NCBI RefSeq assembly: GCF_049195245.1
Contig: NZ_JBMIRR010000027.1
Coordinates: forward strand, 372,001 to 436,000
Direction: 5' to 3'
DNA: 64,000 bases
From: Arenimonas sp049195245
GTDB lineage: Bacteria > Pseudomonadota > Gammaproteobacteria > Xanthomonadales > Xanthomonadaceae
The notes below the pieces were generated by a model. That model was given only the letters and a program-made list of their open reading frames with translations. It ran no database searches and was not told the DNA's origin. Each line of letters begins with the position of its first letter. The stretch's first letter is position 1. A program made the translations under genes and the position numbers. Shown piece after piece: positions 25,394 to 34,718 of the stretch.

Positions 25394-26107
25394 ATGAAAC
25401 CGTCCCTGCTCGTGCTGGCCCTGGTGGCCGCTGCTTCGCCCGTCCTGGCTACCGAGTGGCAGCCGAAGGCCGAGCTCGGCGTCGTCAACACCACCGGCAA
25501 CTCCGACACCACCAGCATCAACGGCAAGTTCGCGCTCAACGGCGAGGACGAACGCCTGACCCAGGATTATTCGTTCACCGGCCTGCGCTCGGAGTCCGAG
25601 GACGAGCTGTCGGCCAATCGCTACGAGCTGGGCGGCAAGCTGGCGCGCAAGTTCGGCGAGCGCCAGTACCTGGGCGGCGTGGTGCGCTATGAGAACGACG
25701 ACTTTGCGGCTTATGACTACCAAGCCACGCTGGCCCTGAACTACGGGTTCTGGGCCCTGCAGGACGACACCCGCAGCCTGCAGCTCGAGGGTGGCCCGGG
25801 CCTTCGGCGCGCGCGCCTGGCCGAGTCGGGGGAGTCCGAAAGCGATGGTCTGCTGCGCGGTTTCGCCGACTACCAGCACCAGCTCACCGAAAGCACGCAG
25901 TTCTACAACACGCTGCTGGTGGAAGCCTCGCCCGACAACCGCTTCCTCCAGAACGACATCGGCATCGCGGTCAGCATCAACCGCTCGCTGGCGTTGAAGG
26001 CGGGATTCCAGGCGCGCCACAACACCGACGTGCCCGACGATCGCAAGCGCACCGACACGCTGAGCTCGATCAACATCGTCTGGTCGCCCAAGGCCAGCGC
26101 GCGCTGA
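25394..26107 (+). CDS. DUF481 outer-membrane-type beta-barrel protein
   Basis: A 237-residue protein with a signal peptide (MKPSLLVLALVAAASPVLAT) and alternating amphipathic strands typical of DUF481/YdiY proteins. AELGVVNTTGNSDTTSINGK is the usual opening strand pair, and LTQDYSFTGLRS, YLGGVVRYENDDF and the final SINIVWSPKASAR follow. It is probably a small salt-induced outer membrane barrel; function is unknown. The ATG with GGAAA upstream is preferred over a frame 60 bases longer. A palindrome right after the stop likely ends the transcript. Confidence 0.87.
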   Translation: MKPSLLVLALVAAASPVLATEWQPKAELGVVNTTGNSDTTSINGKFALNGEDERLTQDYSFTGLRSESEDELSANRYELGGKLARKFGERQYLGGVVRYENDDFAAYDYQATLALNYGFWALQDDTRSLQLEGGPGLRRARLAESGESESDGLLRGFADYQHQLTESTQFYNTLLVEASPDNRFLQNDIGIAVSINRSLALKAGFQARHNTDVPDDRKRTDTLSSINIVWSPKASAR

Positions 26108-26115
26108 GGCGAACG

Positions 26116-26131
26116 GCCGGCCGCGGCCGGC
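26116..26131 (+). terminator. Palindrome after the DUF481 gene
   Basis: A perfect 16-bp palindrome (stem GCCGGC with CGCG loop) starts 8 bases after the stop codon and is followed by TTTG. It is immediately adjacent to the next promoter's -35. Confidence 0.5.
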
Positions 26132-26132
26132 T

Positions 26133-26161
26133 TTGACGCGGGGGCAGCAAGCCCCTAGCCT
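26133..26161 (+). promoter_or_regulatory. Promoter for the YdeP-type oxidoreductase, leaderless spacing
   Basis: TTGACG (26133-26138), exactly 17 bases, then TAGCCT (26156-26161). The ATG starts 6 bases later and no ribosome binding site is present, so the predicted transcript begins at or next to the A of ATG. Confidence 0.6.
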
Positions 26162-26167
26162 TGCCGC

Positions 26168-28423
<2,256 letters not shown>

Positions 28424-28436
28424 TGCCGGTGGCGCC

Positions 28437-29228
28437 ATGAACCTTCCGCCGCCGCTGCGCGAAAGCCTCGCGCGCCGGATGGACGACGGCGTCGGCCGCG
28501 ACCAGGTGGAGACGCTGGCCGAGGAGACCCCCGTGGCGCTGCTTTACAACGGCCAGCCTTACGCGGTGATGATGGCCACGCCCGCCGACCTGCACGACTT
28601 CGCGCTCGGATTCAGCCTGAGCGAAGGCGTGGTGGCATCGGCCTCGGAAGTCCGCGTGGTGGATGTCGTGGCCGGTGCCGACGGCATCAGCCTGCACCTG
28701 GCCATTCCGCAGCAGCGTTTCGACGTTTTGGGATCGCGTGGCCGCAACCTGGCCGGTCGCACCGGCTGCGGCCTGTGCGGCAGCGAAAGCCTGCGCGACG
28801 CGATCCGTCCGGTGCGCACGGTGCAGCGCGTCGAACTGTCGGAGCGCGTGCTGTGGCGCGCCTTCGAGGACCTGCTGGCGGCGCAGCCGATCAATGCCCG
28901 CACCGGCGCCGTGCACGCGGCCGCCGTGATGGATGCCGATGACCGACTGCACGTGCGTGAGGACGTCGGTCGCCACAACGCCATCGACAAGGCGATCGGC
29001 GCGGCGCTGCAGGCCGGGGCGCAGCCACGCGCACTGCTGGTCACGTCGCGCGCCAGCTACGAAGTGGTGCACAAGGCGGCGCAGGTGGGCATCGGCCTGG
29101 TGGCGGCGATCTCGGCGCCCACCGCGCTGGCGGTGCGGCTGGCCGACCAGGCGGGTCTGACCCTGCTGGGCTTCGCGCGGGGCAACCGCCATACCCGTTA
29201 TTCGGGCTTCGGCACGCCGCCGCTTTGA
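28437..29228 (+). CDS. fdhD: Formate dehydrogenase accessory sulfurtransferase
   Basis: FdhD (263 residues) passes sulfur from IscS to the molybdenum cofactor of formate-dehydrogenase-like enzymes. The catalytic CxxC lies in TGCGLCGSES (about residues 109-118), and the family motifs LHDFALGFSLSEG, INARTGAVHAAAV and REDVGRHNAIDKAIG are present. The ATG is 13 bases past the molybdoenzyme stop, so they form an operon and the enzyme upstream is the obvious client. Confidence 0.94.
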   Translation: MNLPPPLRESLARRMDDGVGRDQVETLAEETPVALLYNGQPYAVMMATPADLHDFALGFSLSEGVVASASEVRVVDVVAGADGISLHLAIPQQRFDVLGSRGRNLAGRTGCGLCGSESLRDAIRPVRTVQRVELSERVLWRAFEDLLAAQPINARTGAVHAAAVMDADDRLHVREDVGRHNAIDKAIGAALQAGAQPRALLVTSRASYEVVHKAAQVGIGLVAAISAPTALAVRLADQAGLTLLGFARGNRHTRYSGFGTPPL

Positions 29229-29254
29229 CGTGCGCCCGCCGCAGGCACTAGCCT
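29225..29254 (+). promoter_or_regulatory. Promoter upstream of the membrane/TPR gene
   Basis: TTGACG (29225-29230; overlaps the fdhD stop), an 18-base spacer and TAGCCT (29249-29254). It has the same -35 and -10 hexamers as the promoter at 26133, with a leader of about 20 bases. Confidence 0.5.
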
Positions 29255-29282
29255 TCGGGCCACTGCCCCGGGATGGAAACGC

Positions 29283-30566
29283 ATGAGCCTTGCCCCACGC
29301 CGCATCGTGCCGCTCAGCCAGCGGCTGCCGCGCCTGCTGGCCTATCCGGCCAGCCAGGCCATGCTGTGGATGATCGCGGCGCTCTGCCTGCTGCGCATGC
29401 TCAACCACTTGCCCAGCCTGCTGGGCCTGCTGTTCGAGGTCGCCTACTGGATCATGGGCTTCAAGCTGGCGGTGGAAGCCCTGGTCAACACCGCGCAGGG
29501 TCGCTTCGAGCCGCTGGGCGGCGAGGACCTGGTGGCCACCGACGGCGATGCCTGGGAACAGATCGTGCTGCAGGCGGTGGTGTTCGTACCGATCTTCGCG
29601 GTGGGCCACTGGTTCGGCCCGCTGCCGATGCTGGCGTTGCTGGGCGTGGCCCTGCTGGTGATGCCGGCCGCCACCATCCTGCTGGCCATTGACCACAGCC
29701 TGGCGCATGCGCTCAACCCCGTCGCCTGGGGCCGGATGATCGGCCGGCTGGGTGCGCATTATTTCCTGGTGGTGCTGATCCTGGCGGTGCTGGTGCTGGC
29801 CTCGTCGGTGCTGCAGTGGATCCTGCTGGCGGTGCTGCCCGGCACGATCGGCATGCTCCCTGGCAGCTTCATCGAACTCTATGCTTTGGTGGCCGGCTTC
29901 CACGTGATGGGTTACCTGATCCACGAGCACCACGCGGTGCTGGGCCTGGATGTGAGCCAGGCGGTGACGCGCGCCACCTTCGCCAATCCGATGGAGGACG
30001 AGGCGATGGCCCAGGCCGAGGCGCTGCAGGCGCAGGGCCGACCGGCGGAGGCGGCCGACACGCTGGAGGGACTGTTCCGCGGCCGCGGTGCCTCCGATGC
30101 GGTGCACGACCGCTACCACCAGCTGGTGGCCGCCAGCGGCGACCGCGTGCGCCTGGCGAAACACGCGCGCGACTACGTCTGCAGCCTGTTGGCCACCGGC
30201 AAGGACAAGCGCGCGCTGGCGGTGCTGTCGGAAACACTCGCGATCGTCCCCGACTACCGGCATGAGCTGCCGGGCGACGTGGCGCGCCTGGTCGCGCAGG
30301 CCGCGAAGACCGGCCAGAGCCAGCTGGCGGTAGCGCTGGCCGAGGAGTTCGAAGCGCGCTTCCCGGGCGATGAAAACACGCCTGCGGTGCTGATGACGGT
30401 GGCGCCCCTGATGGCCGAGAAGCTGGGTCGGGAGACCGATGCGCTGCGGCGGCTGCGCGACGCGCTGCAGCGTTTCCCCGACCATGCGCTGGCCGCCCCG
30501 ATGCGCGTGCTGGCGGGCGAGGTCGAGCGCCTGCAGCAGATCGCCGGCGGCGCCCGGGCGCGCTGA
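29283..30566 (+). CDS. Membrane protein with cytoplasmic TPR-like tail, unknown function
   Basis: This 427-residue protein has an N-terminal membrane region with about five hydrophobic helices (to about residue 215), including VLILAVLVLASSVLQWILLAVL. A soluble helical region of about 200 residues follows (AMAQAEALQAQGRPAEAADTLEGLF, KRALAVLSETLAIVPDY) with TPR-like spacing. I recognise no enzymatic motif. Relatives in Xanthomonadaceae are annotated only as membrane or TPR proteins. It has its own promoter and is followed 11 bases later by the monooxygenase gene. Confidence 0.75.
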   Translation: MSLAPRRIVPLSQRLPRLLAYPASQAMLWMIAALCLLRMLNHLPSLLGLLFEVAYWIMGFKLAVEALVNTAQGRFEPLGGEDLVATDGDAWEQIVLQAVVFVPIFAVGHWFGPLPMLALLGVALLVMPAATILLAIDHSLAHALNPVAWGRMIGRLGAHYFLVVLILAVLVLASSVLQWILLAVLPGTIGMLPGSFIELYALVAGFHVMGYLIHEHHAVLGLDVSQAVTRATFANPMEDEAMAQAEALQAQGRPAEAADTLEGLFRGRGASDAVHDRYHQLVAASGDRVRLAKHARDYVCSLLATGKDKRALAVLSETLAIVPDYRHELPGDVARLVAQAAKTGQSQLAVALAEEFEARFPGDENTPAVLMTVAPLMAEKLGRETDALRRLRDALQRFPDHALAAPMRVLAGEVERLQQIAGGARAR

Positions 30567-30577
30567 GCACCGCGGCC

Positions 30578-32092
30578 TTGCGACCCTGGCCCGATCCTTC
30601 GCGGGTCAACGGCGAACCGCTCGACGTCCTCATCGTCGGCGCAGGCTTCTCAGGGCTTTGCCTGGCAATACGGCTCCGCGAGGCCGGCCTTCGATTCAAG
30701 GTGCTGGAGCAGGCGGATCGCGTCGGCGGCACCTGGCGCGACAATGTCTATCCGGGCGCCGCCTGCGACGTGCCTTCGGACCTGTACTGCTTTTCGTTCG
30801 CGCCGCGGCCGGACAACTCGCGCCGCTATCCGGGCCAGGCCGAGCTGCAGGCCTACCTGGAACACTGCGCAGACCGGTTCGGCGTGCGCGACCACCTGCG
30901 GCTGGGATGCACGGTACGCGAGGCGCGTTTCGACCCGGTGGCCTTCCACTGGCGCGTGCGTGTAGACGGCGATGAGCGCGAGTGGCTTGCGCGCAGCCTG
31001 GTGATCGCCACCGGCGGCCTCAGCCGTCCGCGCTGGCCGGATATTCCGGGCCTCACGGAGTTCCGCGGCGAGCGGGTGCACAGCGCACGCTGGCGCCCGT
31101 TGCCCGACGGCCCCGGCATACGCATCGGCGTGATCGGCACAGGCGCCAGTGCCATCCAGATCGTGCCCAGCCTTGCGCGCGGGCAGGTCGAACTGGCCGT
31201 GTTCCAGCGCACGCCCGCCTGGGTGCTGCCCAAGCGCGATCCGCGCGTGCCGGCCTGGCGCCAGCGTGCCTATCGCCGCTGGCCGTGGCTGCAGAAGGCG
31301 GCGCGCGGCGTGCTGCGTGTGGCGCTGGAGACGCGCGGCCTTGCCTTCACCCGGGCACCTTGGCTGCTGCGTGCGGCGCGGCCGGTGTTCGAATTCTTTC
31401 TGCGACGGCAGGTGCATGACCCCGTACTGCGCGCGGCGCTGCGGCCCGACTACGTGCCGGGCTGCAAGCGCGTGCTGCTGTCCAACGACTACCTGGCCGC
31501 GTTTGATCGCGGTCGGGCGACGCTTGTTACCTCACCGATCCGACGCGTGGTGGCCGAAGGGATCGAAACCGCGGACGGCGTGCTGCACCGGCTCGATGCA
31601 ATCGTCGCGTGCACCGGCTTCGAGGCCGCCGAAGCCGGCGTGCCGTTCCCGGTGCACGGCCGCGAGGGTCGCGAACTCAACGCGCAGTGGCGCGAGGGCG
31701 CCCAGGCCTATCGCGGCACGCAGGTCAGCGGCTTTCCCAATCTGTTCCTGATGACGGGGCCCAATACCGGGCTGGGGCACACCTCGGTGCTGCTGATGAT
31801 CGAGGCGCAGGCCGCTTTCATCCTGCGCCGCCTGCACGCGCTGGCGGGGCGGGTGGGGCAGGCGATGGACGTGCGCGCGGCGGCCCAGGCCGACTACAAC
31901 GCCTGGCTGCAGCGCCGGCTGGCCGGCACGGTCTGGAACACGGGCGGCTGCCGCAGCTGGTACCTCACCGGCGCGGGCTTGAACACCACCTTGTGGCCCG
32001 GCACGACCCCTGCCTTCGAGCGCCTGCTCAGGCGGCCGGACCCGCAAGCCATTGAATTCATTGGTCCTGAGAAAAAAGTTCCGCCCCCCTGA
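30578..32092 (+). CDS. Flavin-dependent monooxygenase (Baeyer-Villiger type)
   Basis: This 504-residue FAD/NADPH enzyme has an FAD-binding VLIVGAGFSGL (about residue 18), VGGTWRDNVYPGAACDVPS, and an NADPH-binding VIGTGASAIQIVP. The Baeyer-Villiger fingerprint FxGxxxHxxxW is matched by FRGERVHSARW, though the following residue is Arg instead of the usual Pro/Asp. Such enzymes insert oxygen next to ketones or oxidise N/S atoms; the substrate cannot be told. The start is a TTG 11 bases after the previous stop with no good ribosome binding site, so the exact N-terminus is uncertain. Confidence 0.85.
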   Translation: MRPWPDPSRVNGEPLDVLIVGAGFSGLCLAIRLREAGLRFKVLEQADRVGGTWRDNVYPGAACDVPSDLYCFSFAPRPDNSRRYPGQAELQAYLEHCADRFGVRDHLRLGCTVREARFDPVAFHWRVRVDGDEREWLARSLVIATGGLSRPRWPDIPGLTEFRGERVHSARWRPLPDGPGIRIGVIGTGASAIQIVPSLARGQVELAVFQRTPAWVLPKRDPRVPAWRQRAYRRWPWLQKAARGVLRVALETRGLAFTRAPWLLRAARPVFEFFLRRQVHDPVLRAALRPDYVPGCKRVLLSNDYLAAFDRGRATLVTSPIRRVVAEGIETADGVLHRLDAIVACTGFEAAEAGVPFPVHGREGRELNAQWREGAQAYRGTQVSGFPNLFLMTGPNTGLGHTSVLLMIEAQAAFILRRLHALAGRVGQAMDVRAAAQADYNAWLQRRLAGTVWNTGGCRSWYLTGAGLNTTLWPGTTPAFERLLRRPDPQAIEFIGPEKKVPPP

Positions 32093-32115
32093 CTTCCGGC
32101 CCATGGCGGGCTTGC

Positions 32116-32145
32116 GTTGGTGTTGTAGATTACCAGCACACCAAC
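32116..32145. promoter_or_regulatory. 8-bp perfect inverted repeat upstream of the 78-residue gene
   Basis: GTTGGTGT (32116-32123) and ACACCAAC (32138-32145) flank a 14-base A/T-containing centre that includes TAGATT, a possible -10. It ends 15 bases before the ATG. It could be an operator or a leader stem. Confidence 0.45.
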
Positions 32146-32160
32146 TCACGAGGCCCCGCC

Positions 32161-32397
32161 ATGAAGACCCTCCACGACTTCTACCGCCTGTTCCCGAGCC
32201 GCCCGGCCCTGGCCGAACAGCCCGCCGCCCCGGCCGTCGCGCCGGTCCTGGCCCCGGTCGCCGCACCGCTGCCGGTGCGTGTTTCCAACCGCTACCGCGA
32301 GCGCGACTTCGGAAGTGGCTACGGCCGCAGCAGTGGCTACGCCCGCGACAGCCGCTACACCGCCCCGCACGACGACCGCCTGCTGCGCGTCTGCTGA
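32161..32397 (+). CDS. Small orphan protein, 78 residues, unknown function
   Basis: This gene is supported by extreme third-position G/C preference across nearly all codons, a GAGG ribosome binding site and its own upstream inverted repeat. The protein has three parts: MKTLHDFYRLFPSRPALAEQ, a low-complexity Ala/Pro/Val linker (about residues 20-38) and a basic Tyr/Arg/Ser/Gly-rich tail (about 40-70, e.g. YGRSSGYARDSRY) ending LLRVC. There is no signal peptide or membrane helix. The Arg/Tyr/Gly tail resembles disordered RNA- or surface-binding segments, which is conjecture. Its stop directly abuts the stop of the convergent efflux gene. Confidence 0.65.
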   Translation: MKTLHDFYRLFPSRPALAEQPAAPAVAPVLAPVAAPLPVRVSNRYRERDFGSGYGRSSGYARDSRYTAPHDDRLLRVC

Positions 32398-33906
32398 TCA
32401 GCGCGCGCTGGCGACCCGCGGCCGCTCCGGCGGCGCGTCCGGCCAGCCGCCCGCCAGGGCGCGGTACACCGCCACCAGCGAGGTCGCGGTCCGCGCCTGG
32501 CCCAGCGCCAGCTGGTCCTGAGCTTCCAGTCGCGCGCGCTCGGCGTCGATGACCGGCAGGTAGTCCACCAGGCCGCCCTCGAAGCGCACGCGGGCCAGTT
32601 CCGCGCCCCGCGTGCCGGCCTCGGCCGCGCGCTGCAGGTGCCCGAGTTCACGCCGGGCCTGCTGGTAACGGACCAGCGCATTTTCGGTTTCCTCCAGCGC
32701 CCGCAGCACGGTCTGCTCGTAGCGCGCCAGGTCTTCGTCGGCGCCGGCCTGCGCGGCCGCGATGCGCGCACGCACGCGCCCCACGTCCAGGAACGACCAG
32801 TCGATGCCCAGCGCGACCAGGCGGGTCTCGCCGTCGCGACGGAACAGGTCGCCGGCATCGGCGGCCTGGCTGCCCATCAGGCCGCTGAGCGTGAAGCGCG
32901 GAAACAGGTCGGCGGTGGCCACGCCGACGCGCGCGCTGGCGGCCTCGAGCCGCGACTCGGCCGCGGCGATGTCGGGACGTCGCCGCAGCAGATCGCCGGG
33001 CGTGCCCGGGTCGATCGATTCGAGCCGGGTCGGCAGCGGTTGATCCGGCGTCAGCAGGGACACCAGCGCAGCGGGCTCGCGACCGGTCAGCACCGCGATG
33101 CGATGCATCGCGCCCGCCAGCTCGGCTTCCAGCGCCGGGATGCGCGCGCGGGTGGATTCGAGCAGCGCGCGGGCGCGCTCGGCGTCCAGTTCGGTGCCGC
33201 GTCCGGCCTCCAGGCGGGCCATGACCAGCTGCAGCGAGCCGTCCAGGTTGTCGGCGTTGCCGCGTGCCACCGCCAGCTGGGCCTGGCGGCCGCGCAGTTC
33301 GAAATAGGTTTGCGCCACTTCCGCGGCCACCACGACCTGCAGCGCCGCCAGGTCGGCGGACGCGGCATCGCCTTCGGCGCGGGCCGCGCGGGCCCCGCTG
33401 CGCACGCGTCCGAACAGGTCCAGCTCCCACACGGCCGCGATGCCAGCGTCATGGCTTTCGACGTCGCGGGACGCGCGCGAAATCCCGGGCGCCTGGTCGG
33501 CACTTGCCCGCGATTCACTGGCCCCGGCCTGCGCGGTCACGGCCGGAAACAGGTCCAGGCGCGATTGCCGCGACAGGGCGCGGGCCTGGTCCAGGCGCGC
33601 CAGCCCGATGCGCAGGTCGTGGTTGGCACGCAGCGCATCCTCGACCAGCTGGGTCAGCAGGGGATCCTGGAAACGCTGCCAGAAGCGTCCGGCGTCGGAA
33701 GGTGCGACGGCAGGGGCCTCGGGCGCCGTGGACGTCATTGCCTCATCGGCCACGTCCGCCTCATAGGAAGCAGCGTTGGCGAACTGCGCAGGCGTCTCGA
33801 GTGCGGGCCGCAGGTTGTCCGCACCGACGCTGCAGCCAGCCAGCAGCAGCGACAACGCGATCGCGGACAGCCGCGGCATCGCGCGGGGGGAAATGGAACG
33901 CAGCAT
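32398..33906 (-). CDS. Outer membrane efflux channel lipoprotein (OprM/NodT type)
   Basis: This 502-residue outer membrane factor of a tripartite RND pump has a signal peptide with lipobox LLLAGCS (about residue 25). Both OEP repeats are visible: FWQRFQDPLLTQLVEDALRANHDLRIGLARLDQAR, here split across residues 74-108, and the second with LLRRRPDIAAAESRLEAA, LFPRFTLSG and FEGGLVDYLPVIDAERARL. It is the last gene of the operon with the adaptor and pump. GGAG precedes the start. Confidence 0.93.
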   Translation of the reverse strand: MLRSISPRAMPRLSAIALSLLLAGCSVGADNLRPALETPAQFANAASYEADVADEAMTSTAPEAPAVAPSDAGRFWQRFQDPLLTQLVEDALRANHDLRIGLARLDQARALSRQSRLDLFPAVTAQAGASESRASADQAPGISRASRDVESHDAGIAAVWELDLFGRVRSGARAARAEGDAASADLAALQVVVAAEVAQTYFELRGRQAQLAVARGNADNLDGSLQLVMARLEAGRGTELDAERARALLESTRARIPALEAELAGAMHRIAVLTGREPAALVSLLTPDQPLPTRLESIDPGTPGDLLRRRPDIAAAESRLEAASARVGVATADLFPRFTLSGLMGSQAADAGDLFRRDGETRLVALGIDWSFLDVGRVRARIAAAQAGADEDLARYEQTVLRALEETENALVRYQQARRELGHLQRAAEAGTRGAELARVRFEGGLVDYLPVIDAERARLEAQDQLALGQARTATSLVAVYRALAGGWPDAPPERPRVASAR

Positions 33907-33959
33907 CAGAAACTCCGGGAAGGTCGGGGCAGGGCGCGCCGGTGCGGCGCGCCCTGCGC

Positions 33960-34694
33960 TTACCAGGGCAGGGCCTGGTCGAGGTGGAAGAAGCCGCCGT
34001 GCGGGCCATCCTCGCCCAGCAGGGCCAGGCGAACGCTGGTGTGCGCGCCTTCTGGGATGTCCATCGCGCCTTCGCCGGCATTCATGTCGGTGCGCACGTA
34101 GCCCGGGTGCAGGGTGTTGACCTTGATGCGGCTGTCGCGCAGTTCGTAGGCCAGCTGCACGGTCCAGGCGTTCACCGCGCTCTTGGACACGTTGTAGGCC
34201 GGCACCTTGAAGTCGTAGATGGGCGAACTGGGGTCATTGTGCAGGGTGACCGAGCCGAGCACGCTGGACACATTGACGATGCGCGCCGCGGCCGAGCGGT
34301 GCAGCAGCGGCAGGAAGGCCTGCGTCACGGCGATCAGGCCGAAGACATTGGTGTCGAAGGTGCGGCGCCAGGTGTCCTGGGTCTGCTGCGACACCTTCAG
34401 CGTGGGGTCGTCGATCAGGATGCCGGCGTTGTTGACCAGGATGTCCAGGCGGCCGTGCTTTTGTTCGACCTCGGCCACGGCGGCGGCGATGCTGGCCGCC
34501 TGGGTGACGTCGAGCGCGATCGCCTCGACCGGCAGTCCTTCGGCCTGCAGCTTGAGCGCGGCCTGCACCGCGCCGTCGCGGCTGCGGCCGGCCAGCAGGG
34601 TGTGCACGCCGGCGGCGGCCAGCTGGCGCACGGTCTCCAGGCCGATGCCGCGGGTGGCGCCGGTGACCAGCGCGATCTTGTTGGAAGTAGTCAT
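33960..34694 (-). CDS. Short-chain dehydrogenase/reductase inside the RND operon
   Basis: This 244-residue classical SDR has the cofactor motif VTGATRGIG (about residue 11), LDILVNNAG, a catalytic Ser in IVNVSSVLGS and YNVSKSAVN (YxxxK). All catalytic residues are present. The carbonyl substrate is unknown; an acidic residue after the second strand is not evident, and the Arg (AGRSRD) favours NADPH. It sits between the pump and the channel genes with short gaps, so it is co-transcribed with an efflux system. AAGGA lies upstream of the start. Confidence 0.9.
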   Translation of the reverse strand: MTTSNKIALVTGATRGIGLETVRQLAAAGVHTLLAGRSRDGAVQAALKLQAEGLPVEAIALDVTQAASIAAAVAEVEQKHGRLDILVNNAGILIDDPTLKVSQQTQDTWRRTFDTNVFGLIAVTQAFLPLLHRSAAARIVNVSSVLGSVTLHNDPSSPIYDFKVPAYNVSKSAVNAWTVQLAYELRDSRIKVNTLHPGYVRTDMNAGEGAMDIPEGAHTSVRLALLGEDGPHGGFFHLDQALPW

Positions 34695-34718
34695 GGGGAG
34701 TCCTTGTCTAGTCATGGA

